NCBI RefSeq assembly: GCF_039523795.1
Contig: NZ_BAAAFZ010000053.1
Location: forward strand, 62,001-126,000
Origin: Craurococcus roseus
GTDB lineage: Bacteria > Pseudomonadota > Alphaproteobacteria > Acetobacterales > Acetobacteraceae
Length of the DNA stretch: 64,000 bases
Direction of reading: 5' to 3'
Shown here: positions 41,428 to 49,818 of the stretch, piece after piece
Numbering within the stretch: the first letter of the stretch is position 1
Layout of the letters: the number at the start of each line of letters is the position of its first letter
Notes under the pieces: model-generated
Seen by the model: only the letters and a program-made list of their open reading frames with translations
What the model was told of the DNA's origin: nothing
Databases searched by the model: none
Position numbers and translations under genes: made by a program

Positions 41428-41850
41428 ATGCTCCACCCCGCCGCGCTCGATCCCGCTTCCCTGCCCACGCCCCTGCTCGGCCGCCTGCTGCCGGCCGGCT
41501 TCCCCTCCCCCGCCGACGACTACCTGGACGGCGAGATCGACCTGAACCCCTACCTGATCGAGCGGCCGGCCAGCACCTTCCTGATGCGCGTCGCCGGCGA
41601 GAGCATGAAGGGCGCGGGCATCCTGGACGGGGACATGGTGGTCGTGGACCGCAGCGTCGCGCCGCAGTCCGGGCACGTCGTGGTGGGCGTGGTGCACGGC
41701 GAGATGACGCTGAAGCGCTTCCACCGCCTCAAGAACGGCCGCGCCGCGTTGCAGGCCGAGAACCCCGACTTCCCGGAATTCGTCATCGGCGAGGAGCTGC
41801 CGGCCGAGATCTGGGGCGTCGTGGTCGGCGTGGTCCGCAAGCTGCGCTGA
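41428..41850 (+). CDS. umuD: UmuD-like S24 protease subunit of Pol V
   Basis: 140 residues from an ATG at 41428 (a GTG lies one codon before). The cleavage-like site AG is in LPAGFPSP (A23-G24), the nucleophile is Ser59 in GESM and the general base Lys96 in TLKRF. The length and motifs match UmuD, which self-cleaves on RecA filaments and joins UmuC. It is preceded by an SOS box and followed by umuC after 6 nt. Confidence 0.93.
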   Translation: MLHPAALDPASLPTPLLGRLLPAGFPSPADDYLDGEIDLNPYLIERPASTFLMRVAGESMKGAGILDGDMVVVDRSVAPQSGHVVVGVVHGEMTLKRFHRLKNGRAALQAENPDFPEFVIGEELPAEIWGVVVGVVRKLR

Positions 41851-41856
41851 CGTGCC

Positions 41857-43134
41857 GTGGCCGCGGCCCCGCCCTTCGCGCTGATCGACGGCAACAACTT
41901 CTACGTGTCGTGCGAGCGCGTCTTCGACCGCCGTCTCGAAGGAGCGCCGGTTTTGGTGCTTAGCAATAACGATGGATGTGCTATTGCCCGAAGCCAGGAG
42001 GTCAAGGCGCTCGGCATCAAAATGGGCACGCCAGCGTTCAAGATACGCGATCTGATCGCCAAGCATTCGATCCGCGTGTTCTCCTCGAATTACACGCTCT
42101 ACGGCGACATGAGCCGCCGCGTCAACGCCGTCATCGCGGACTTCTCACCCGACGTCGAGGTCTACTCGATCGACGAGACCTTCCTCGGCCTCGCCGGCTT
42201 CGCCCGCCGCGACCTGCCGGCCATGTGCCAGGACCTGCGCGCCACGGTCGCGCGCTGCACCGGCATCCCGACCTGCGTCGGCATCGGCCCGACCAAGACG
42301 CTGGCCAAGCTCGGCAACGCCGCGGCGAAGAAGCGGCCGGAGTTCGGAGGCGTCTGCGATCTGAGCGGAGAGGGCCCGCGCGCGGCGGTGCTGCGCGCCT
42401 TCCCCGTCGAGGACGTGTGGGGCATCGGCCCGGCCACCGCCGCCAAGCTGGCCGCGCTCGGCATCGCCACCGCCGCCGGCCTGCGGGACATGTCGCCCAA
42501 GCAGGCGCGCGCCCTCGGCACCGTCACCCTGGAGCGCACGGTGCTGGAGCTGGGCGGGCTGTCCTGCCTGGCGCTGGAGGAGGTGGCCCCGCAGCGCAAG
42601 GGCATGGCGGTGACGCGCTCCTTCGGCCGGCCGGTCACGTCGCTGGACGAACTGCGCGAGGCCGTGGCCGCCTACGCGACGCGCGCCGGCGAGAAGCTGC
42701 GCGCGCACGGCGTGGTCGCCGGCCAGCTCGCCGCCTTCTTCCACACTTCGCCGCACCGGGACGGGCCGCACCACCACGGGCAGCGCTCGACGCGCTTGGT
42801 GCCGATGACGGCGGACACGCGCGGGCTGATCGGCGCCGCGCTGCGCTGCGTGGAGGCGGCGTGGCGTGGCGGGCGGGGCTGCCGCTACGTGAAGGCCGGC
42901 GTGCTGCTGGACGACCTGTGCCGGCCGGAGGACGCGCCTCCGACCCTCTTCGCGGCCCCCTCGCCCAAAAGCGGCGCGCTCATGGCGGCCGTGGACCGGG
43001 TCAACGCCAAGCATGGCCGCAACACCCTGTTCCCAGCGGCCATGGGCATCGAGCGCGGCTGGAAGCTGCGCGCGGCGCACCACTCGCCACGCTACACCAC
43101 TAGGCTCGACGAGCTGCCGCGCGTGCGCGCTTAG
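41857..43134 (+). CDS. umuC: UmuC-like translesion DNA polymerase subunit
   Basis: 425 residues from a GTG at 41857. Y-family motifs: FALIDGNNFYVSCERVF with the first catalytic Asp, VLSNNDGCAIARSQEVKALG, and EVYSIDETFLGL with the second catalytic Asp-Glu. The little finger and C-terminal tail extend to the end (GIERGWKLRAAHHSPRYTT). Full length for UmuC. It synthesises across lesions with UmuD'. Confidence 0.93.
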   Translation: MAAAPPFALIDGNNFYVSCERVFDRRLEGAPVLVLSNNDGCAIARSQEVKALGIKMGTPAFKIRDLIAKHSIRVFSSNYTLYGDMSRRVNAVIADFSPDVEVYSIDETFLGLAGFARRDLPAMCQDLRATVARCTGIPTCVGIGPTKTLAKLGNAAAKKRPEFGGVCDLSGEGPRAAVLRAFPVEDVWGIGPATAAKLAALGIATAAGLRDMSPKQARALGTVTLERTVLELGGLSCLALEEVAPQRKGMAVTRSFGRPVTSLDELREAVAAYATRAGEKLRAHGVVAGQLAAFFHTSPHRDGPHHHGQRSTRLVPMTADTRGLIGAALRCVEAAWRGGRGCRYVKAGVLLDDLCRPEDAPPTLFAAPSPKSGALMAAVDRVNAKHGRNTLFPAAMGIERGWKLRAAHHSPRYTTRLDELPRVRA

Positions 43135-43200
43135 CAGAATCCCTCGAACCGCCTCCCTCCGCTTGCCCGGCATGGGCTGACGTGATCCGAACGGCCTGCG

Positions 43201-43701
43201 CTACGCCGACTTGGCCCGACCATGCCGCGGCGTCGCGGCTGGCCATGAAGGGGTGCCGTCGAGCGGACGGTGAAGGAGCGATGGCCGGCGGGCATCCACG
43301 GCCGCGGCCACCCGGCTCGCGGCCTCCGCCACGGCCTCGTGCTCCCAAACGCGGACCACCGTCCAGCCGGCCGCCGCGAGACGGGCGTCAGTATCAGCGT
43401 CGCGGCGGCGATTCGCTTCGATCTTCTCGCGCCACCACCCCGCGTTCGCCTTGGGCCACGTCATGTGGATCGGGCAGCCGTGCCAGAAACAGCCGTCCAC
43501 GAACACCGCCACGCGCGCCGCGGGGAAGGCCACGTCCACGCTCCGCGTCATCCCGGGCAGCAGGCGGCGGTGCAGGCGGAAGCGGAAGCCGGCCCGGTGC
43601 AGGGCCGACCTGAGGCCGCGCTCAAGCGCGTTGTCGCGGCCCTTGGTCGCCCGCATCCGGCGGCGGGCCTGCGGCGACGAGGCTGGAGGGGGAGCGCCCA
43701 T
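43201..43701 (-). CDS. vsr: Vsr-type T:G mismatch endonuclease
   Basis: 166 residues from the ATG at 43701; an alternative ATG at 43722 adds 7. Motifs match the Vsr fold: RMRATKGRDNALERGLRSALHRAGFRFRLH, DVAFPAARVAVFVDGCFWHGCP (metal-binding Asp and the zinc-site Cys and His), and a C-terminal WTVVRVWEHE. Vsr nicks the T of T:G mispairs arising from 5-methylcytosine deamination, which fits the C5 methyltransferase encoded at 49.8-51.0 kb. It is divergent from the sigma-DrmAB operon. Confidence 0.92.
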   Translation of the reverse strand: MGAPPPASSPQARRRMRATKGRDNALERGLRSALHRAGFRFRLHRRLLPGMTRSVDVAFPAARVAVFVDGCFWHGCPIHMTWPKANAGWWREKIEANRRRDADTDARLAAAGWTVVRVWEHEAVAEAASRVAAAVDARRPSLLHRPLDGTPSWPAATPRHGRAKSA

Positions 43702-43757
43702 GGCTGTTAGTTGATGCCGCATCCCCGCGAACACCCCCAAGGCCAAATTGAGTGCAC

Positions 43758-43785
43758 TTACAAAACGTATGGGCTCCGGTTATGC
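43758..43785 (+). promoter_or_regulatory. sigma-70-like promoter of the sigma-DrmAB operon
   Basis: TTACAA (43758-43763), 16-nt spacer, TTATGC (43780-43785), 20 bp before the ATG at 43806. It is the only AT-containing stretch in this 100-bp divergent gap with vsr. Confidence 0.5.
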
Positions 43786-43805
43786 TCCCGCCCCCTCTTC
43801 TTCGG

Positions 43806-44987
43806 ATGCCACTCGAGCCCATGGACGGCGGGAGCACAGTTTCTGCCACGGACTTCGACCGCGCCCTGGCCTCGCTCCTGGCGGACCACGAGCGGCAGGG
43901 CGGCCGCCTCTCCCAGGCCCAGGTCGACAGGGCCGCGGAGAGGCGCGGCCTCGACGGGGTCTCCCTGCTGGCGCTCTGCGCGGCGCTGCGGGCGCGTGGC
44001 GTCGCGGTCGCGGAAGCGCCGGAGGTCCGCGAAGCGCAAGGCCTGGGCAACCAGCGCAAGCTGCGCGCCGCCCTGGTCGCCTTGCCCGGGCTCCGGGCCG
44101 CGCTCGCCCACCGCCTCCTGCCGCAAGCGGAGGAGGAGGGCCTCGGCCGGCGGATCGCGCTCGGGCGCCGCGTGGCGGTCGACGTGGCCGCGGGCAGCAT
44201 CCGCTCGGATTGCCCGGACGCCGCGCGCGCGCTGCGCCTCGCCCACGAGGCGCGCGAGAGCCTCGTGGTGCACAACATGCGCTTGGTGGTCAGCGTCGCC
44301 CGCCGCTACGCGCACAGGGGCGGGCTCGACCTCGCCGACCTGGTGCAGGAAGGCGTGTTCGGCTTGGCGCGGGCGGCCGAGCAGTACGACCACACGCTCG
44401 GCTTCAAGTTCTCCACCTACGCCGTTTGGTGGATCAGGCAGGCGGTGGGGCGCGCGGCGGACAACCAGGGCCCGATGATCCGCCTCCCCATTCATCGTGC
44501 CGAGCAGGTCCGGAAGCTGCAGTCGACCGAAGCCAAGTTCATGCTGACCACCGGCCGGCGGCCATCCATCCCGGAGCTCGCGGCGGAGCTCGATTGGCCG
44601 CAGGACGCGGTGCTTCGTGTCAGGCACGCCGCGGGCCTGAAGGTCTTGTCGCTCGACGCCCCGAAATCGGCCGACGAGCCGGCGGCGCCCGGCGCGCGTT
44701 CGCTGGCGAGCGCAATCCCGGCGGAAGCGCCGAGTCCTGAGGAGATACTGGTGGAACGACAGCTAGGCCGCGAGTTGCGCGCCGCGATGGCGTCCGTGCC
44801 CGCGCGCACGCGCACGGTCCTCGAGATGCGCAGCGGCTTCTGGCCCCCTGGGCCGATGACGCTTGAGGAGGTGGGCCAGCGCTACGGCGTGTCCCGCGAG
44901 AGGATCAGGCAGATCGAGGCCAAAGGACTGAAGGCCCTCGGGCACCCGGCGCGCGGCCGTCGCCTCCGCACGTTCCTCGGACCATGA
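43806..44987 (+). CDS. sigma-70 family factor linked to DISARM-like genes
   Basis: 393 residues from an ATG at 43806 following the promoter; earlier in-frame starts would overlap it. Residues 10-60 (RALASLLADHERQGGRLSQAQVDRAAERRG) resemble sigma-70 region 1.1. Region 2 is strong: HNMRLVVSVARRYAHRGGLDLADLVQEG, and KFSTYAVWWIRQAVGRA (about 199-215). Region 3 and region 4 follow, ending VSRERIRQIEAKGLKAL (about 361-377). Group 1/2-like rather than ECF. Its last codons overlap the drmA start as ATGA, so it is translationally coupled to it. It may activate the defence genes or be a target-sensing component. Confidence 0.88.
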   Translation: MPLEPMDGGSTVSATDFDRALASLLADHERQGGRLSQAQVDRAAERRGLDGVSLLALCAALRARGVAVAEAPEVREAQGLGNQRKLRAALVALPGLRAALAHRLLPQAEEEGLGRRIALGRRVAVDVAAGSIRSDCPDAARALRLAHEARESLVVHNMRLVVSVARRYAHRGGLDLADLVQEGVFGLARAAEQYDHTLGFKFSTYAVWWIRQAVGRAADNQGPMIRLPIHRAEQVRKLQSTEAKFMLTTGRRPSIPELAAELDWPQDAVLRVRHAAGLKVLSLDAPKSADEPAAPGARSLASAIPAEAPSPEEILVERQLGRELRAAMASVPARTRTVLEMRSGFWPPGPMTLEEVGQRYGVSRERIRQIEAKGLKALGHPARGRRLRTFLGP

Positions 44988-47900
44988 GCGCGGTGGCGCC
45001 GCTTATGCGGGACGAAGAAGCCGCGGAGCGGTTCGTGGGCTGGCTCGAAGCCGAGGTCCTCGCCGCGGCGCGGGGCGACCGCGACTCCACGTCCGAGAAC
45101 GACCCCTCGGGCAAATACTTCCTCGGCCGCCTCGCCTCGGAGGACGCCGTCGCCAACGGCGGCTTGGGCGATCGCGGCGAGCGGCTTGAGCCCTGCGCGA
45201 TCGGGCTGCGGCTCCGCCCGGCCCTGTCCGGGGCGGGCCCGTGGCACCTGCGTGCCCGCGTCCGGTGCCTCGCTTGGTTGCGGGTGGACGAAAGGGCTTG
45301 GCGCAAGTCGCTGCCGGTGGACATGGCCGTCGATTGCCTCGTGGGCCCCGGCCGCGGGACCTGGCGCTTCGGGGAGGCGGAGCTGCGCGACGCGCTCAGG
45401 CACGCGACGGGCACGGAGGCATTCACCGCGGAGCTGCGCGTCGAGGTCGCGCCGGGGCGGGACGGGCGCCCTGAACTGATCGCCCAGCTGGTGAACACCT
45501 CGCCGGACAAGCACCCGGATCCGAGGGTGGACAAGGGCACGCAGCTCTACGAATGCTGCCTTGAGGTGGACGGGTTGGCGACCTCCCCGTTCAAACTCGA
45601 AGCCCTCCCGGATTCGTTCCGCTACGACCGCGACGTCCCGGCGTACGGGCTCAACGTCGGCATCGCCGCCGGCGCGGGACGCTTCGCGAGCGTGGACGCC
45701 CCGGCGTGCTCGAGGCGCCGCCCGGAATTCTGGCCCCCCGATCGGCCCGAGCCGCCCGATCTGCGCTTCGCGACGCTGGCGCGCGACCCGATCCCGTCGC
45801 TGGCGGGGCTCGTGCGCGAACTCGCCGCGTGGGGGGACGAGGTCTGGTCCGGCGCGACGCTCGGCCGGCGCGCGGCCGAAGGGGGATGGTCGCCCACGAT
45901 GGCCGCGGAGGCCCGCCAAGCCGCGTCCGATTTCGCGGCGGAGGTGGGGCGGATGGAGGCAGGGCTCAGGCTCCTACGGTCCGACGAGAGACTCGCGCGC
46001 GCGTTCCGGCTCATGAACGACGCCATGGGGCGCTCCGCGCACGGCCGGTACGAGGGCTGGCGGCCGTTCCAGACCGGCTTCCTGCTCGCCAACCTCAGCT
46101 CGGTCGCCTCGCCGTCCGCCGAGGCCGGCATCGCCGACATCGTCTGGTTCGCCACGGGCGGCGGGAAGACGGAGACCTACCTGGGCCTCCTCGTCACCGC
46201 CGCCTTCCACGACCGGCTGCGGGGCAAGTCCGACGGGATCACGGCCTGGAGCCGCTTCCCGCTCCGCATGCTGTCGCTCCAGCAGACGCAGCGCTTCGCC
46301 AACGCGCTGGCCGGGGCGGAGATGGTCCGCCGGGCCGAGCGGATAGGCGGCGCGCCCTTCTCCCTGGGATTCTTCGTCGGGCAGTCGTCCACCCCGAATT
46401 CGCTCAAGCACGAGGCCAGGAGCGATGACCCCTGGGACCCGGAGGACGACGCGAAGCTCGCCAGGGCGCAGGTTCTGGACGCCTGCCCTTTCTGCCGCGG
46501 CAAGTCGGTGAGCGTGGCGTTCGACCGCGTCCTCTGGCGCCTCGAACACCGCTGCGGGAACACCGCCTGCGAGTGGCCCGAGCGTGCCTTGCCGGTGTTC
46601 GTGGTGGACGACGAGATCTACCGCTTCCTGCCCACCGTGGTGGTGGGCACACTGGACAAGGCGGCCAGCATCGCGATGCAGGCGTCCATGCGGGGCTTCG
46701 TCGGGGCGCCGCTCGGCCGCTGCCCGCAGCCCGGGCACGGTTGGACCTACGCCGCACGCTCGTCCCGGCCCGCCGGATGCCTGGTGCCCGGATGCCCCGC
46801 CAAGCGTCCATCCGCGCTGGGCTGCGACCCCGCCCTCTTCGGCCCCTCCTTCCGCCTCCAGGATGAGCTGCACCTCCTGCGCGACAGCTTGGGGGCGGTC
46901 GATTCCCACTACGAGGCTCTGTACGACGACCTGCAGCGTGAGCTCTGCGGATCGCCGCCGAAGATCCTCGCGTCGTCCGCGACGCTCTCCGGCTACTCGA
47001 AGCAGGTGGACGTGCTGTACCGCCGCGAAGCGCGCGTGTTCCCGCAGCCAGGCCCGTCCCCGCGCGACAACTTCTGGGCCACCCCCTCGGACCGCTTGAT
47101 GCGCCGCTACGTCGCGGTCGCGCCGCGCGGGGTGACGATCGAGTATGCCGTCGACCGCCTCCTGAGCGTGCTGCAGGGCGCCGTCAGGCGGTTGGTGGCC
47201 GATCCTGCCGGCGTCTGCGCCGCCGCCGGCGTGGATCCGTCCTTCGGACCCATGCTCGTCAGCCTCTACGGCACGGACGTCGTGTACGGGAACACGTTGC
47301 GGGACCTGGACGCGGTCGAGCGCTCGGCGGAGACGCAGATCCGCGTCGACGGCCCGGTCAACACCGCCTCGCTCACTGGCCGGACCGGCTTCGACGAGGT
47401 GCGCCAGGTTCTGGCGCGGCTCGACGAGCCGGAGCCCGACTTCCGCGACCGGCTGCACGTCGTCGCGGCGTCCTCCATGATGTCGCACGGCGTGGACGTG
47501 GACCGCCTGAACGTGATGGTGATGCTCGGGCTGCCGCTCGGCTCGGCCGAGTTCATCCAAGCCACGGCCCGCGTGGGGCGCCGCTGGCCCGGCCTCGTGC
47601 TGGTCGTGCACAAGATCGGCCGCGAGCGGGATGCCGCGGTGTTCAGGGACTTCGAGCGGTTCGTCGAGCACGGCGACCGCTTCGTGGAGCCGGTGCCCGT
47701 CACGCGGCGCAGCCGGAGGGTGCTCGAACGCACCGCGGCCGGCCTTGAGCTGGCGCGCTTGCTCATGCTCCACGAGCCCGCCGCGGGGCAGCCGCTCACG
47801 CTCATCTCCCACCTGCGCCGGTACTTGGCGGCGACGCCCGGCGTCCTCGCCAGGGATCGCGACTCCCTGCTCGAAGCGCTGGCCACCGACGCGGCCCTGG

Positions 47901-48073
47901 ACGAGGGATTCCGTGCCGACCTTGCCCATTGGTTCGAACTCTTCGGCCGCAACATCGCGTCGCCTCCTCCCGACGCCCGCTTCCCGTCCGACGCTTGGCC
48001 CAAGGGCAGGCCCATGCTGTCGTTGAGGGATGTCGAGGAGCAGGTGCCGGTGGTCGGGGGGCGTACGAAGTGA
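44984..48073 (+). CDS. drmA: DrmA-like DISARM helicase
   Basis: 1029 residues. The Walker A motif FATGGGKTETYLGLL (about residues 388-402), DELH (about 625), SSATLSGY (about 664), SHGVDVDRLNVMVMLG (about 829) and QATARVGRRWPG (about 858) are helicase motifs in DrmA style. A Cys-rich insertion lies between 500 and 540 (CPFCRGK, CGNTACEW). The end, RDAAVFRDFERFVEHG and FVEPVPVTRRSRRVLERTAAG, is as in DrmA proteins. It acts on unmodified incoming DNA with DrmB in known DISARM. It overlaps the next gene by GTGA. Confidence 0.85.
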   Translation: MSAVAPLMRDEEAAERFVGWLEAEVLAAARGDRDSTSENDPSGKYFLGRLASEDAVANGGLGDRGERLEPCAIGLRLRPALSGAGPWHLRARVRCLAWLRVDERAWRKSLPVDMAVDCLVGPGRGTWRFGEAELRDALRHATGTEAFTAELRVEVAPGRDGRPELIAQLVNTSPDKHPDPRVDKGTQLYECCLEVDGLATSPFKLEALPDSFRYDRDVPAYGLNVGIAAGAGRFASVDAPACSRRRPEFWPPDRPEPPDLRFATLARDPIPSLAGLVRELAAWGDEVWSGATLGRRAAEGGWSPTMAAEARQAASDFAAEVGRMEAGLRLLRSDERLARAFRLMNDAMGRSAHGRYEGWRPFQTGFLLANLSSVASPSAEAGIADIVWFATGGGKTETYLGLLVTAAFHDRLRGKSDGITAWSRFPLRMLSLQQTQRFANALAGAEMVRRAERIGGAPFSLGFFVGQSSTPNSLKHEARSDDPWDPEDDAKLARAQVLDACPFCRGKSVSVAFDRVLWRLEHRCGNTACEWPERALPVFVVDDEIYRFLPTVVVGTLDKAASIAMQASMRGFVGAPLGRCPQPGHGWTYAARSSRPAGCLVPGCPAKRPSALGCDPALFGPSFRLQDELHLLRDSLGAVDSHYEALYDDLQRELCGSPPKILASSATLSGYSKQVDVLYRREARVFPQPGPSPRDNFWATPSDRLMRRYVAVAPRGVTIEYAVDRLLSVLQGAVRRLVADPAGVCAAAGVDPSFGPMLVSLYGTDVVYGNTLRDLDAVERSAETQIRVDGPVNTASLTGRTGFDEVRQVLARLDEPEPDFRDRLHVVAASSMMSHGVDVDRLNVMVMLGLPLGSAEFIQATARVGRRWPGLVLVVHKIGRERDAAVFRDFERFVEHGDRFVEPVPVTRRSRRVLERTAAGLELARLLMLHEPAAGQPLTLISHLRRYLAATPGVLARDRDSLLEALATDAALDEGFRADLAHWFELFGRNIASPPPDARFPSDAWPKGRPMLSLRDVEEQVPVVGGRTK

Positions 48074-49791
48074 GGGATACTCGCAGCGCGTCGCAGGTGA
48101 TGTTCGGCTTCCTGCCGGAGCAGACCGTGGACGTCCGGGGCGGCGTGTGGAAGGTGAAGCGCTGGCGCGACCCGGAGATCGAGCGGAGCGTGCACGCCGA
48201 GGGGCTGCGGACCGAGCTGAGGCGGCTCGCGTCGCCCTGGCAGCGCGCCGGACTGGACGACGGCATGGCCGCCGACATGGACCGCGGTGCCGATGTCGGC
48301 GTCGTGAGCGTGAGCCGCGACAACGGGGTCCAGCTTGAGCCGTACCCGCGGGCATGGGTCTGCAAGGGCTGCGACTGTGTGCAGGACACCCCGGACGCGC
48401 CGTGCCCGTGCGGCGACAGGCGCGCGCGGGGCCAGATGCCCTTCGTCGGGTTCCACGAGGCCTGCGGGTCCATCACGGAGCCCCCAATCCCCCGCTGCCC
48501 CGCGCACAACCGGGTTCGCGTGCGCTGGCCGGGCACGGCGTCCGCCAGGGAGATCCGCTTCGAGTGCCCGGTGTGCGACAGGTCTCTCCGGCGCGGCTTG
48601 GGCAGCCGCGCCTGCGACTGCGGCGGCGGCAACTTCACGTTCACCGTGCACCGCGCGGCGTCGGTGTACACGCCGCGGTCCTGCGTGATCGTCAACCCGC
48701 CGACGCGGGAGAAGGTGCGGGCGCTCACCGAAGCCGGCGGGCCGGCCCGCGCGCTGGATTGGGTGCTGTCCGGGATGGACGAGGCCGGACCGGCCGGTGG
48801 ACGCCAGACCCGCGAAGCGGTCGAACGGGAGCTGCGCGCCAGAGGCCTCCCGAGCACGGCGATCGCCGCGGCGCTTGAGGCGATGGCGCGCGAGGGTCAC
48901 TTCGCCGCGGACGCGGGGTCCGTCGACCTGCCTGCGCCCCGCCGCTCGGCCGCCGAGGAGGCGGCGGTGACGATGGCCCTCTCCGTCGCGGAGGCCCGAG
49001 AGACCGTCCCCCGGATGCTGGCGCGCGCCGCGGGCAAGCCCGCGCTCGTCGAGGCGTACGGACGCCGGTACCCGGCGGCGCTCTCGGCCGCCGGTGTCGA
49101 AGCGGTGGATTTGATCGACCGCTTCCCTGTCCTGACCGCGCATTACGGCTACACCCGCGGCAGGCCGGAGCCCGGGGCGGGGAAGTTGCGGACCTTCCGG
49201 GACCGGGGAGGACGCTACACGTTGCATGGCGAGCTCGCCGAGACCGAGGCACTCCTGGTGCGCCTCTCTCCACGGCGGGTGGTGGATTGGCTGCGCCGAC
49301 GCGGCCACGCCGCGCTGCCGGCCTGCGCCGACGACCGTGCCGCTCGAATCGCGGTGCTCCGCGAGGCCGTCGTGCCAGCACCGGGGGGCGACGGTGGGCT
49401 CGAACCCGTCGGGGCCGACCTCCTGACCTTGGTGCACTCCTACGCCCACCGGTTCGTGCGGCAAGCCGCGGTCTTCGCCGGCATAGACCGCAACGCGTTG
49501 TCGGAGCTCCTGGTCCCGCTCCACCTCGGATTCTACGTCTATGCCGCCGCCAAGGGCGACTTCGTCCTGGGCGGTCTGCAGGCTGTGTTCGAGGGCGAGC
49601 TGGACCGCCTGTTCGACGCAGTGGCGGGAGACGAGCACCGCTGCGCCCTGGACCCCGGCTGCGCGACGGCCGGCGGCGCCTGCCCGGCCTGCCTCCACTT
49701 GGGAGAGCCGTCGTGCCGGTACTTCAACTGCTTCCTGAACCGCGGCGTCCTCTTCGGGCCGTGCGGGTTCATCGACGGCGTCCGGGCGTGA
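48070..49791 (+). CDS. drmB: DrmB-like DUF1998 protein
   Basis: 573 residues from a GTG at 48070 overlapping the drmA stop. It has Cys clusters at about 97-116 (CKGCDC, CPCG), 160-182 (CPVC, CDCG) and the DUF1998 signature near the end: CALDPGCATAGGACPACL, EPSCRYFNCFLNRG (about 525-556). DrmA-DrmB together form the DNA-binding core of DISARM. The gene order drmA-drmB-methylase is conserved here. No PLD-domain DrmC gene follows. Confidence 0.85.
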   Translation: MRDTRSASQVMFGFLPEQTVDVRGGVWKVKRWRDPEIERSVHAEGLRTELRRLASPWQRAGLDDGMAADMDRGADVGVVSVSRDNGVQLEPYPRAWVCKGCDCVQDTPDAPCPCGDRRARGQMPFVGFHEACGSITEPPIPRCPAHNRVRVRWPGTASAREIRFECPVCDRSLRRGLGSRACDCGGGNFTFTVHRAASVYTPRSCVIVNPPTREKVRALTEAGGPARALDWVLSGMDEAGPAGGRQTREAVERELRARGLPSTAIAAALEAMAREGHFAADAGSVDLPAPRRSAAEEAAVTMALSVAEARETVPRMLARAAGKPALVEAYGRRYPAALSAAGVEAVDLIDRFPVLTAHYGYTRGRPEPGAGKLRTFRDRGGRYTLHGELAETEALLVRLSPRRVVDWLRRRGHAALPACADDRAARIAVLREAVVPAPGGDGGLEPVGADLLTLVHSYAHRFVRQAAVFAGIDRNALSELLVPLHLGFYVYAAAKGDFVLGGLQAVFEGELDRLFDAVAGDEHRCALDPGCATAGGACPACLHLGEPSCRYFNCFLNRGVLFGPCGFIDGVRA

Positions 49792-49818
49792 CGCGCCACG
49801 GCCCTTGAGCTCGGGTGC

